A stretch of 64,000 nt of DNA. Origin: Burkholderia ambifaria AMMD (GTDB lineage: Bacteria > Pseudomonadota > Gammaproteobacteria > Burkholderiales > Burkholderiaceae). The notes under the pieces are model-generated. The model had not been told where the DNA came from and ran no database searches. It saw only the letters and a program-made list of their open reading frames with translations. The first letter of the stretch is position 1, and each line of letters starts with the position of its first letter. The stretch is from positions 1,240,001 through 1,304,000 of the forward strand of contig NC_008390.1 in NCBI RefSeq assembly GCF_000203915.1, in the 5' to 3' direction. Made by a program: the position numbers and the translations under genes. Shown here piece after piece: positions 8,746-16,889 of this stretch.

Positions 8746-9924
8746 TTAGTTCGCGGCGGGCGCGCTGGCGCCGATCGACGCGGACGAGGCGAGGGGAGCG
8801 GCAGTTGCCGATACAGGCGCTTTGTCTGCGGCCGTCGAAGTGGCGCTCGACGGCACAGGTGCGGATGCCGCGGATACGGGCGTGGCCGATACCGGCGTTG
8901 CGGCCGCCGTCGTGGCAGCCACTGGCGTCGAAGCAGCCGACGTCGAAGCGGCCGATGTCGAAGCGGCCGGCGTCGAAGCGCCCCGCATCGAATCAGCCGA
9001 CGTCGAAGCAGCCGGCATCGAAGCGGCCGACGTCGAAGCAGCCGGCATCGAAGCAGCGAGCGTCGAAGCAGAAGCCGGCGTCGGAGCAGCAGACGCAGGT
9101 GCCGAAGCCGGCACCGGAGCCGAAGCCGGCGCGGCTCCCGGCACGACACCGCGCATTGCCCCCGGCGCAACCACGGCCGATGCCGGCGCAGGCACGGCCG
9201 GCACGACGGGCGTACCCGGCGTCGGCGCGACGCTCGGCACCGACAGCGGCACGGGCGCCGCCGGCGGCGTCGGCACCACGGGCGTCGTCATCTTCATCGG
9301 CTCGCCCTGCGGCGTCGGCGCGGGTTCGGGCAGCGGCGCGACGGGCTCCTTCTCGGCCGCTTTCACGGTGGCGCGGTCGCGGCGGGCGGGATCGATCTTC
9401 AGGAAATGCTCGACCAGATTGAAGAAGCGCTCGTAGAACACGCCGGCGGGAATCGTCTCGCTCGCCGTTTTCACGAGCGCGTCGTCGCTCGAACCGATCG
9501 GCAGCGACAGCGACCCGAACACGCTCAGCCCGACGCTGGCCGACGTATTCGACTTCTTCAGCGTGTAGCGGTCCTGCACCGCGTTCACGTACGCGATGCT
9601 CGACGTGCCGTCCGCGGTCGCGTCCGCGCACACGACGTGAAACTCGATCACGACGTGCATGTCGTTGTTCGGCTGGAAATTCTTGCTGCCGTCGACCGCA
9701 TCGTTGCGCGACGACGACACGACATAGCCCTGGCTCAGCAGCGCGCGACGCGCGGCCTCGCAGGCCGCGTCGGATTTCGAGCGGAACGTGTGCGCATACG
9801 GGCTGGTCGCCGCGTCGAACTGCTCCTGCTGGTAGATCGGCTTGGGCGGCGACGAGCACGCCGCCAGCACGGCCGCGGCCGCGAGCGCGCACGAAACGGA
9901 AAACAGGCGAAATCGGTTGTGCAT
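8746..9924 (-). CDS. DUF2242-type lipoprotein with low-complexity Ala/Ser/Pro tail
   Basis: A 392-residue predicted lipoprotein. The N-terminus MHNRFRLFSVSC... ends in a lipobox (VLAACSS, Cys about 23). Residues 25-180 (for example YQQEQFDAATSPYAHTFRS and VVSSSRNDAVDGSKNFQPN) match what I know as DUF2242, a family without assigned function. From about residue 190 the protein becomes Pro/Ala/Ser-rich, and about residues 285-330 are encoded by a 15-bp tandem repeat giving A-S-T-x-A-like units. The tail may span the periplasm or be a disordered linker. The start is set at the signal peptide; the frame is open further upstream but that part looks non-coding. Confidence 0.82.
   Translation of the reverse strand: MHNRFRLFSVSCALAAAAVLAACSSPPKPIYQQEQFDAATSPYAHTFRSKSDAACEAARRALLSQGYVVSSSRNDAVDGSKNFQPNNDMHVVIEFHVVCADATADGTSSIAYVNAVQDRYTLKKSNTSASVGLSVFGSLSLPIGSSDDALVKTASETIPAGVFYERFFNLVEHFLKIDPARRDRATVKAAEKEPVAPLPEPAPTPQGEPMKMTTPVVPTPPAAPVPLSVPSVAPTPGTPVVPAVPAPASAVVAPGAMRGVVPGAAPASAPVPASAPASAAPTPASASTLAASMPAASTSAASMPAASTSADSMRGASTPAASTSAASTSAASTPVAATTAAATPVSATPVSAASAPVPSSATSTAADKAPVSATAAPLASSASIGASAPAAN
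8927..9076. repeat. 15-bp tandem repeat (about 10 units) inside the DUF2242 lipoprotein gene
   Basis: Units of gtcgaagcagccgac with small variations (g/a at position 1, gcag/gcgg, gac/ggc endings) follow each other without gaps. Being a multiple of three, unit changes keep the frame and only lengthen or shorten the Ala/Ser-rich tail. This is a minisatellite-like array, not a CRISPR: there are no spacers. Confidence 0.9.
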
Positions 9925-10072
9925 GGCGTCTTTCAAAAGGCTCGGCGAAATGCCGTGCGGGGCGGCGGGCGCCGCCCACGCGATGCCGCGCAACGGCTGT
10001 GCCGGTGCACGGCGCTTGGCAATCTCGTATGGCCGGGGCGTCATTATAGTTTCGTTTGATGTCGCGCTTGCT

Positions 10073-10966
10073 TCAGCCGGCCGGCGCCGACGGCGCGACG
10101 GCGAGCAATTGCGACACGAGCGGATGGTGTTCGCCGCGCCGCGAGCGGATCGCGTGGATTTCCTCGGTGACATCGCCCGCACGGCCGAGCCGGCGCAGTC
10201 CGCGCAACAGCGACGCGTCGTTCGCGCCCAGTTCGCTGAGCGGAAACACGCCGAGGCCGCGTGCCGCGAACACGGCCATCAGCGCGCTGTCCTCGAATTC
10301 CCCGGCCACCCGGGGCACGATCCGTTCCCGCTCCAGCCACAGGTCCAGGCGTGCGCGCAGCGCCGAATGGGCGGTCGGCAGCAATACTGGCAGCTCGGCG
10401 AGGCAGTGCGGGAAGCGCTGCCGCGCGGCGGGCGTGACGAGCGCCGCGGGCCCGTACCAGTCGACCGGCGACGCGACGAGCCGCTCGCTCGTCACCCGCA
10501 GATTCGACCCCGAAGGCGCCCCCTGGCCGGCCAGCACGAGATCGAGGTGATGCAGGGCCAGTTCCGCGAGCAGCGCGTCGTGCTCGCCCTCGTGACACAG
10601 CAGCCGAAGCGTGGGCGTGTCGAGCACCGGCGCGAGGATCGCATGCGCGGCCAGCTTCGAGATCCCGTCCGCGAGGCCGACCGCGAGCCGCACGGTCGGC
10701 TGGCTGGCCGCCGCGCGCACCTCGTCGGGGATCAGCCGACCCATCTCGAAGATGACCTCCGCGCGCGCATACGCGGCCTGGCCCGCATCGGTCATCGTGA
10801 CGCCGCGCCCGGCCGGGCGCAGCAGCTGGTGGCCGAGCGACTTCTCCAGCTCGCGCACCTGCGCGCTGATCGTCTGGACGGCCATGTCGAGCCGCTCGGC
10901 GGCGCGCGCGAAGCCGCCTTCCTTCACGACGACCCAGAAATAGTACAGATGGCGAAAATTCAGCAT
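10073..10966 (-). CDS. LysR-family regulator, NhaR-like
   Basis: A 297-residue regulator starting [23 protein letters not shown]. This N-terminus closely resembles E. coli NhaR (NHLYYFWHVYKEG), the activator of the Na+/H+ antiporter gene nhaA. The helix-turn-helix is followed by [19 protein letters not shown], again NhaR-like. A TTG ten codons upstream could also start the protein; the ATG gives the usual family length. It diverges from the TerC-family gene, with about 110 bp between them. No antiporter gene is nearby, so the sodium link is family knowledge only. Confidence 0.82.
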   Translation of the reverse strand: MLNFRHLYYFWVVVKEGGFARAAERLDMAVQTISAQVRELEKSLGHQLLRPAGRGVTMTDAGQAAYARAEVIFEMGRLIPDEVRAAASQPTVRLAVGLADGISKLAAHAILAPVLDTPTLRLLCHEGEHDALLAELALHHLDLVLAGQGAPSGSNLRVTSERLVASPVDWYGPAALVTPAARQRFPHCLAELPVLLPTAHSALRARLDLWLERERIVPRVAGEFEDSALMAVFAARGLGVFPLSELGANDASLLRGLRRLGRAGDVTEEIHAIRSRRGEHHPLVSQLLAVAPSAPAG

Positions 10967-11075
10967 CGGAGCGAGATTTCGAAAAAACCGAACCAAAGAT
11001 CAGATTCTCGCTGATTTTTACGAAGTCATGGAAGGCCTATCATCGGACTTTCCAACATTCGAATCGGCCCTATTC

Positions 11076-11831
11076 ATGGACTATCTGCTGACGCTTGCCG
11101 CCGACCCCGCCGTCTGGGCCGCGCTCCTGACGCTCGTCGTGATGGAAGTCGTGCTCGGCATCGACAACCTGATCTTCATCTCGATCCTCAGCAACAAGCT
11201 GCCGGAAGCGCAGCGCGCCCGCACGCAGCGCCTGGGCATCGGGCTCGCGCTCGTGATGCGCCTCGCGCTGCTCGGCAGCGTTGCGTGGATCGCCAGCCTC
11301 ACCGAACCGGTGTTCACGCTGTTCGATCACGCGTTCTCGTGGCGCGACATGATCCTGCTGGCGGGCGGCCTGTTCCTCGTGTGGAAGGCGACTACCGAGA
11401 TCCATCATCACGTGTCGCATGACGCCGACGGCTCGGGTGCGTCCGGCGGCGCGGCCGGCCTGACCGTCTGGGCCGCGATCGGCCAGATCGTGATGCTCGA
11501 CATCGTGTTCTCGATCGACAGCATCGTGACCGCGATCGGCATGACCGAGCACGTGCCAATCATGTTCGTCGCGGTGATCGTCGCGGTGAGCGTGATGCTG
11601 TTCGCCGCCCAGCCGCTCGCACGCTTCATCGACCGCAACCCGACCATCGTGATGCTCGCGCTGTCGTTCCTCGTCGTGATCGGCATGACGCTGATCGCGG
11701 AAGGTTTCGGTTCGCACGTGCCGAAGGGCTATATCTACGCGGCGATGGCGTTCTCGGCGTTCGTCGAGGGTATGAACATGCTGGCGCGTCGCGCGAAGGC
11801 CAAGCGCGCGGCACGCGGCGAAGGTCACTGA
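11076..11831 (+). CDS. TerC-family integral membrane protein
   Basis: A 251-residue protein with about seven transmembrane helices. Family hallmarks are [23 protein letters not shown] in helix 1-2 and [20 protein letters not shown] in the second half; the paired acidic residues ([16 protein letters not shown]) in the membrane are thought to bind metal. TerC relatives take part in Mn2+ export or membrane metal homeostasis and tellurite resistance. The start [11 protein letters not shown] fits homologues; an ATG 48 bases upstream would add 16 polar residues. It is divergent from the NhaR-like gene and 60 bp before the zinc-ribbon gene. Confidence 0.87.
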   Translation: MDYLLTLAADPAVWAALLTLVVMEVVLGIDNLIFISILSNKLPEAQRARTQRLGIGLALVMRLALLGSVAWIASLTEPVFTLFDHAFSWRDMILLAGGLFLVWKATTEIHHHVSHDADGSGASGGAAGLTVWAAIGQIVMLDIVFSIDSIVTAIGMTEHVPIMFVAVIVAVSVMLFAAQPLARFIDRNPTIVMLALSFLVVIGMTLIAEGFGSHVPKGYIYAAMAFSAFVEGMNMLARRAKAKRAARGEGH

Positions 11832-11891
11832 GCAAGCGGGCGGGCGAGGGCCCGCCCTCGATTCGGAATTCTCAACGAAAGGAGAAACGCG

Positions 11892-12194
11892 ATGAAATGT
11901 CCGGTCTGCAAGACGCCCGACCTGCTGATGGCCGAGCGCCAGTCGATCGAGATCGACTACTGTCCGACGTGCCGTGGCGTGTGGCTCGATCGTGGCGAAC
12001 TCGACAAGCTGATCGCACGCGAAACCGGCGAGGTGCCGGCACGCCGCGACGAGCCGGTGGTGCGGCACGATGCCCACGCGCCGCGCGGGCGTGACGATGG
12101 CTGGGGGCGCGACGGTCGCCCGCACGACGACCGTTACCGGCACGACGGCCAGCGTCGCAAGAAGTCGATGTTCGACCTGTTCGATTTCGATTGA
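11892..12194 (+). CDS. small TFIIB-type zinc-ribbon protein
   Basis: A 100-residue protein with an N-terminal zinc ribbon: CPVCKTPDL at residues 3-11 and YCPTCRGVWLDRGELDKLI at about 25-43, giving two CxxC knuckles. This is the zf-TFIIB domain found in many bacterial proteins of unknown role. The C-terminal half is His/Arg/Asp-rich and probably disordered, ending in KKSMFDLFDFD. A strong AAAGGAG lies before the ATG. It follows the TerC gene by 60 bp and may share its transcript. The function is unknown. Confidence 0.85.
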   Translation: MKCPVCKTPDLLMAERQSIEIDYCPTCRGVWLDRGELDKLIARETGEVPARRDEPVVRHDAHAPRGRDDGWGRDGRPHDDRYRHDGQRRKKSMFDLFDFD

Positions 12195-12236
12195 ACGCGA
12201 CGGCGCGCGCGTAGCACGCCGCACGCCGCACGTTGC

Positions 12237-12275
12237 AAAAAGCCCCGCCAGGTGTGATGCCTGGCGGGGCTTTGT
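12237..12275. terminator. bidirectional Rho-independent terminator
   Basis: A 12-bp perfect stem agccccgccagg (12241-12252) with its complement at 12260-12271, flanked by A-run and T-run. It separates the zinc-ribbon gene from the convergent Hsp20 genes. Confidence 0.88.
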
Positions 12276-12308
12276 CATGCGCGTGACGCGATGAACACGC
12301 GCCGGCGC

Positions 12309-12728
12309 TTACGCGTTGCCGGCCGTCACGTCGATGCGGCGCGGGCGTGTTTCCTCACGGCGCGGAATCGTCAACGTGAGCACGCCGTCGCGCAGGCTCG
12401 CATCGATTTGCGACGTGTCGAGATCGGGGCTCAGCACGAACGTGCGCACGAAGCGCGGCGCGCGGACTTCGGCATGGCGCACGCGCAGGTCGGCCGGCGT
12501 GTCGATGCGCGTGTCGGCTTCGATCGTCAGCGTGTTGTCGTGCACCTTCACGTCGAGGTTCTCGCGCGGCACGCCGGGCAGGTCGGCGCGCAGCGTGACG
12601 CGCCGCGCGTCCTCGACGATATCGACGGCCGGCGTGAGCGCGGGCCGGCGCGCGGCTTCGGCGGATGCCGCATGGAGGGCACCGTTGCGGCGTTCGGTCA
12701 GGTTCTGGCTCATCTGGCTCATATTCAT
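12309..12728 (-). CDS. Hsp20/alpha-crystallin small heat-shock protein (second of a pair)
   Basis: A 139-residue protein with an alpha-crystallin domain in about residues 33-130: ALTPAVDIVEDARRVTLRADLPGVPRENLDV, followed by the DGVLTLTIPRRE strand and a short C-terminal tail. It acts as an ATP-independent holdase for unfolding proteins. The ATG at 12728 is set by AGGAG six bases upstream. The stop of the upstream Hsp20 gene (ends 12745) lies only 16 bp before this start, so the two form an operon. Different N-terminal arms suggest that the two may co-assemble, as known for other paired small Hsps. Confidence 0.9.
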   Translation of the reverse strand: MNMSQMSQNLTERRNGALHAASAEAARRPALTPAVDIVEDARRVTLRADLPGVPRENLDVKVHDNTLTIEADTRIDTPADLRVRHAEVRAPRFVRTFVLSPDLDTSQIDASLRDGVLTLTIPRREETRPRRIDVTAGNA

Positions 12729-12744
12729 GTCGTTCTCCTGAAGG

Positions 12745-13185
12745 TTACTGAACGGTGATCGCACGCGGCTTCGCTGCCTCGCGCCGGCCGACGCGAATCA
12801 GCAGGCAGCCGTTTTCATAGCGGGCGCTGACGTTGTCGGCGTCGGCGTTCTGAGGCAGCTCGACGACGCGACGGAATGCACCGTGAAAGCGCTCCTGCGC
12901 GTAGGTGCGCAGGTCGTCGCTGGCGTCCTGCGGCACGGGCTTGCGCTCGCCGCTGATCGTCAGCAGGTCCTTGTCGATCGATACGTCGAAGTCGGCCGCG
13001 GCCATGCCGGGGGCGAACGCGACGATCTCGATCGCGTCGTCGGTCGCGCCGACGTTCAGCGCGGGAAACGCGCTCGGCCGCACCGCGCGGATGCCGGCCG
13101 GATGCTCGCCGAACAGGCTCGCCACCTGCCGCTGCACGCGGGCGAATTCGTCGAACAGGTCGTAGCCGTAATGGATGCCGCTCAT
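12745..13185 (-). CDS. Hsp20/alpha-crystallin small heat-shock protein (first of a pair)
   Basis: A 146-residue IbpA-like protein starting MSGIHYGYDLFDEFARVQRQV, with the alpha-crystallin domain at about residues 40-130 (FPALNVGATDDAIEIVAFAPGM) and the ENGCLLIRVGRRE strand. GGAGG lies six bases before the ATG at 13185, which rules out the longer frame upstream. It is the first gene of the hsp20 pair. Heat-shock control is likely, but I could not identify a convincing sigma-32 promoter or ROSE-type element upstream. Confidence 0.9.
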   Translation of the reverse strand: MSGIHYGYDLFDEFARVQRQVASLFGEHPAGIRAVRPSAFPALNVGATDDAIEIVAFAPGMAAADFDVSIDKDLLTISGERKPVPQDASDDLRTYAQERFHGAFRRVVELPQNADADNVSARYENGCLLIRVGRREAAKPRAITVQ

Positions 13186-13429
13186 GAAGGTCCTCCGGAA
13201 CATGAGTGCGAAAGACGCGACGACGCGACGCCGACGGCGTGTGCGATGCGCGGTTTTCCGCTGAGTCGAAACGGGGGCAGTGCGCGTGATGGGCACTGCC
13301 TGGCAACGGGTAATTAGAGGTCGCCGCGGCGGTTTTCAAGAGGGAAATTGCAACCGGCATCAATACGTGGCGATGCGAATCGATGCGACAATCGTCGCGC
13401 TATCCACAGACCACGGAGACGGGACGGAC

Positions 13430-14347
13430 ATGGACATTCAACGCATCGCGATCGTTGGTGCCGGCGTGATCGGCGCGAGCTGGGCGGCTTTCTATCTGTC
13501 GCAGGGCTTCGACGTCGTCGCGACCGATCCCGCGCCGCAGGCCGACGCGCGGCTGCGCGACGCACTCGCCGGGTTTCTCGGCGAACGCGCCGCCGAGCTT
13601 TCCGCGCGGCTGTCGTTCGACGCGGATCTCGTGCGCGCGCTCGGCGGCGTCGATTTCGTGCAGGAGAACGGCCCCGAACGGCTCGACCTGAAGCGCGCGT
13701 TGTACCGGCAGATGGACGACGTGCTGCCGGCGCGCGTGCCGATCGCGTCGAGTTCGTCGGGCCTGAAGATGTCGGAGATCCAGACCGCGTGCGACAAGCA
13801 TCCGGAACGCTGCCTGATCGCGCATCCGTTCAACCCGCCGCACCTGATTCCGCTCGTCGAGCTGGTCGGCGGCGACGCGACCGACCCGGCCGTGATCGCG
13901 CGCGTGAAGGCGTTCTACGACGCGCTCGGCAAGCAGACCATCGTGCTCAACAAGGAAATGACCGGCCACGTTGCGAACCGGCTCGCCGCCGCGCTGTTTC
14001 GCGAGGTGTATCACCTGGTCGGCGAAGGCGTGGTGAGCGTCGCCGATGCGGACAAGGCCGTCGCGTGGGGGCCGGGCTTGCGCTGGGGGCTGATGGGGCA
14101 GTGCCTGACCTATCACCTCGGCGGCGGCGCGGGCGGGATCGCGCACTTCCTCGAACACCTGTCGGGGCCGATCACGACGTGGTGGGACGACCTCGGCACG
14201 CCGTCGTTCGATCCGGCCGTCGATCGCAAGCTGAACGACGAACTGCGCGCGATCCAGGGCGAGCGTTCGATGCAGGAACTGGCGGCCGAGCGCGACCGGC
14301 TGCTCGTCGAGCTGATCGACGCGCGGCGGCGCAGCTTCCTGCCCTGA
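13430..14347 (+). CDS. 3-hydroxyacyl-CoA dehydrogenase-family oxidoreductase (carnitine dehydrogenase/L-gulonate 3-dehydrogenase-like)
   Basis: A 305-residue NAD-dependent dehydrogenase. The Rossmann motif IAIVGAGVIGASWAA is at residues 6-20; SSSSGLKMSE and AHPFNPPHLIPLVELVGG carry the substrate-site Ser and His of the family; the C-terminal domain has GPGLRWGLMG, which is typical of lambda-crystallin/L-gulonate dehydrogenase and L-carnitine dehydrogenase rather than of beta-oxidation enzymes. Likely reaction: oxidation of a 3-hydroxy acid. It stands alone, converging on the LysR gene at 14355 with only 7 bp between stops. The substrate is not certain. Confidence 0.83.
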   Translation: MDIQRIAIVGAGVIGASWAAFYLSQGFDVVATDPAPQADARLRDALAGFLGERAAELSARLSFDADLVRALGGVDFVQENGPERLDLKRALYRQMDDVLPARVPIASSSSGLKMSEIQTACDKHPERCLIAHPFNPPHLIPLVELVGGDATDPAVIARVKAFYDALGKQTIVLNKEMTGHVANRLAAALFREVYHLVGEGVVSVADADKAVAWGPGLRWGLMGQCLTYHLGGGAGGIAHFLEHLSGPITTWWDDLGTPSFDPAVDRKLNDELRAIQGERSMQELAAERDRLLVELIDARRRSFLP

Positions 14348-14354
14348 GCGCTCG

Positions 14355-15203
14355 CTACAGTTCGGCGGCCGCCGTGATCAGCGTCGCCTCGAGCGCGAGC
14401 GTCGAGCGTGATGCAGCAGCGGGCCGGTCGATCACATATTCGAGTTCGCCGAGTTCGGGCAACCCTGCGTCGAGCCGGGCGAGCCCGGCCGGAATCACGT
14501 AGCCGGCGAACGCGCTGACGCCGAGCCCCGCGCTCGCGGCCGCGCGCAGCACCGCGATGCTGCTGCTCACGACGGCGATCCGGTAAGGGCGGCCGACCGC
14601 CTCGAGCGACTCGAGTACGCGGCGGCGCGACACGCTCGGCTCCGGGTGCAGCGCGAGCGGCAGCACGGCCTCATGGCCGGTGATCCGCGAATCGGGGCCG
14701 GTGCACCAGTACAGCGGTTCGCTGCGGATCACGCGGCCGCGCCGGCTGCCGGCGACGCGCTTCGCGAACACCAGATCGTGGCGGCCTTCGTCGAGCGCAT
14801 CGAACAGGTCGCCCGACAGCCCCGTCGAGATCGCGAGCTCGACATCCGGATTGCGCTGCACGAAGCTCGCGAGCGCGGCCGTCAGGTGCGCGCTCGCGAA
14901 ATCCTCCGACATCGCGAGCCGCACCTTGCCCGACAGCGGCGGGCCGCACACCGACGTGACGGCCTCGTCCATCAGTTCGAGAATGCGCACCGCGTAGCGG
15001 AACAGCGCGTCGCCGTGCTGCGACAGGTGCACGTTGCGCGTGTCGCGCTCGAACAGCGGCCGGTCGAGCAGCTCCTCGAGGCGGCGGATATGCTGGCTGA
15101 CGGTCGACTGCGACAGGCTCACGCGCTCGGACGCGGCGGTGAAACTGCCGGACTGGGCGACGGCGACGAAGCTGCGCAGCAACTCGGGCGGTAAGGGACG
15201 CAT
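14355..15203 (-). CDS. LysR-family regulator, probable regulator of the malonate locus
   Basis: A 282-residue LysR protein starting MRPLPPELLRSFVAVAQSGSFTAASERVSLSQSTVSQHIRRLE, with a helix-turn-helix at residues 18-50 and a substrate-binding domain that includes the SEDFASAHL segment. It is divergent from madL with a 332-bp gap, the position of MdcR-type activators in several malonate clusters. The start is taken at the family N-terminus; the longer in-frame extension lacks a ribosome-binding site. Its role in malonate control is inferred from position. Confidence 0.83.
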   Translation of the reverse strand: MRPLPPELLRSFVAVAQSGSFTAASERVSLSQSTVSQHIRRLEELLDRPLFERDTRNVHLSQHGDALFRYAVRILELMDEAVTSVCGPPLSGKVRLAMSEDFASAHLTAALASFVQRNPDVELAISTGLSGDLFDALDEGRHDLVFAKRVAGSRRGRVIRSEPLYWCTGPDSRITGHEAVLPLALHPEPSVSRRRVLESLEAVGRPYRIAVVSSSIAVLRAAASAGLGVSAFAGYVIPAGLARLDAGLPELGELEYVIDRPAAASRSTLALEATLITAAAEL

Positions 15204-15535
15204 TGCTAAATCCACTGAATCGGTTTCGACAACTTCATAAATGGCCGGATTTTGCGGCGCTAGTATCGGATCACGCGCTGGTGCGGCCCATGCAAAGGGG
15301 CACATCGGACGCGTAGCCCGTGTCGCGCCGCCAGCTCCATCGGTCAGTCTAAGCCATCCGGCGTCCGGCCCGAAACCGCATCATCCCATCGACCGCCCGA
15401 GAACGCGCTCGCACGACGAGCCGCCGGGTCGCGGCGCCCCGCCGCAGGAGACAGACTGTCCGCGCCCGGGACCGGCGTGCGGCCCTGGCTTCCGCACGCG
15501 TCAGGCGCCCGTCACGAAGAGACTGGAGACGACTC
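15204..15535. other. divergent regulatory gap between the LysR gene and madL
   Basis: 332 bp without a credible gene. It must hold the promoters of both the regulator and the malonate operon. A TAGTAT at about 15259 could be a -10 box, but I see no well-spaced -35. The madL ribosome-binding site (GGAG) is close to the ATG at 15536. Confidence 0.45.
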
Positions 15536-15931
15536 ATGATCATCTACGGAACCGCGCTGCTGGCGTTCTGCCATCTGGCCGGGCTGTTCCTCGGCGACCT
15601 GCTGGGCGCCGCGATCGGCGTGAAGACCAACGTCGGCGGCGTCGGCATCGCGATGCTGCTGCTGATCTGCCTGCGCCTGTGGCTGCACCGGCGCGGCTGG
15701 CTGCCGAAGGAGACCGAGGCGGGCGTCGGTTTCTGGGGCGCGATGTACATCCCGGTCGTCGTCGCGATGGCCGCGAACCAGAACGTCGTCGCCGCGCTGA
15801 AGGGCGGGCCGGTCGCGCTGCTGGCCGCCGTCGGCGCGGTCGGGATCTGCGCATGCTGCATCGCGGTACTCGTGCGCACCGGGCGCGACGACACGGCCTT
15901 CGCGGGCGTGCCGCAATTCGAAGAACAGTGA
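15536..15931 (+). CDS. madL: malonate transporter small subunit MadL
   Basis: A 131-residue membrane protein with about four hydrophobic helices (MIIYGTALLAFCHLAGLFLGDLLG at the start). Sequence and length match MadL, which with MadM forms a Na+-dependent malonate importer. TNVGGVGIAMLLLICL lies in the second helix. The ATG follows a GGAG site. The madM ribosome-binding site overlaps the madL stop region, so the two are translated together. This is the first gene of the malonate decarboxylase operon. Confidence 0.92.
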   Translation: MIIYGTALLAFCHLAGLFLGDLLGAAIGVKTNVGGVGIAMLLLICLRLWLHRRGWLPKETEAGVGFWGAMYIPVVVAMAANQNVVAALKGGPVALLAAVGAVGICACCIAVLVRTGRDDTAFAGVPQFEEQ

Positions 15932-15942
15932 AGGAGGCCGCC

Positions 15943-16710
15943 ATGTTGCAGATGCTCGAAAAAACCGTCGCCCACAACGGGCTCGTCGCGTCGTTCGCGC
16001 TGGTCGGCCTGATCATGTGGCTGTCGTCGATCGCGTCGCGCAAGCTCACGTACGGCCGCGTACACGGCTCCGCGATCGCGATCGTGATCGGCCTCGTGCT
16101 CGCCTATGTCGGCGGCGCGTTCACCGGCGGCGAGAAGGGGCTCGCCGACGTGCGGCTGTTCGCCGGTGTCGGCCTGATGGGCGGCGCGATGCTGCGCGAT
16201 TTCGCGATCGTCGCGACCGCGTTCGAAGTGCAGCCGACCGAGGCGCGCAAGGCCGGCCTCGTCGGCGTGGTGTCGCTGCTGCTCGGCACCGTGCTGCCGT
16301 TCATCGTCGGCGCGAGCATCGCGCGCGCGTTCGGCTACACCGATGCGGTCAGCATGACGACGATCGGCGCGGGCGCCGTCACCTACATCGTGGGGCCCGT
16401 CACGGGCGCGGCGATCGGCGCGAGCTCCGACGTGATCGCGCTCAGCATCGCGACTGGGCTGGTCAAGGCGATCATCGTGATGGTCGGCACGCCGGTCGCG
16501 GCCAACTTCATGGGCCTGAAGACGCCGCGCTCCGCGATGATCTTCGGGGGCCTCGCCGGCACCGTGAGCGGCGTGAGCGCGGGCCTCGCCGCGACCGACC
16601 GCCGGCTCGTGCCGTATGGCGCGCTGGTCGCGACGTTCCATACGGGCGTCGGCTGCCTGCTCGGCCCGTCGCTGCTGTTCTTCACGACGCGCGCGCTGGT
16701 CGGCGCATAG
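15943..16710 (+). CDS. madM: malonate transporter large subunit MadM
   Basis: A 255-residue integral membrane protein with about eight helices, matching MadM, the larger subunit of the malonate:Na+ symporter. It starts MLQMLEKTVAHNGLVASFALVG and contains LMGGAMLRDFAIVATAFEVQ and the Gly-rich GAGAVTYIVGPVTGAAIGASSDVIALS. AAGGAGG at 15931-15937 directs the ATG at 15943. It lies 11 bp after madL and 179 bp before mdcA. The larger gap before mdcA may hold an internal promoter, but none is evident. Confidence 0.92.
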   Translation: MLQMLEKTVAHNGLVASFALVGLIMWLSSIASRKLTYGRVHGSAIAIVIGLVLAYVGGAFTGGEKGLADVRLFAGVGLMGGAMLRDFAIVATAFEVQPTEARKAGLVGVVSLLLGTVLPFIVGASIARAFGYTDAVSMTTIGAGAVTYIVGPVTGAAIGASSDVIALSIATGLVKAIIVMVGTPVAANFMGLKTPRSAMIFGGLAGTVSGVSAGLAATDRRLVPYGALVATFHTGVGCLLGPSLLFFTTRALVGA

Positions 16711-16889
16711 CCGCCGCTGACGATTCGGGCGGCCCGCGCTCGGGCGGCCCGCGCGTGCGGCCGGTGTGTGCGGTTTCCGCCGCGCCGAATCCATCGCGGC
16801 GCCCTCTGAGTCGCATTCTTCAACATCATCAATCGACGGCGGCGCCAGGCTTAGAATGCCGCTGGACCATCGAAGCGGGAGAACTGTTC

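Noticed and set aside
8927..9076. CRISPR-like repeat array
   Set aside because: Units are contiguous 15-mers without spacers and lie in frame in a coding gene.
8822..9436. 204-codon plus-strand frame with VEAADVEAAG repeats
   Set aside because: The repeat is the antisense reading of the DUF2242 lipoprotein tail; no start signal and no independent domain.
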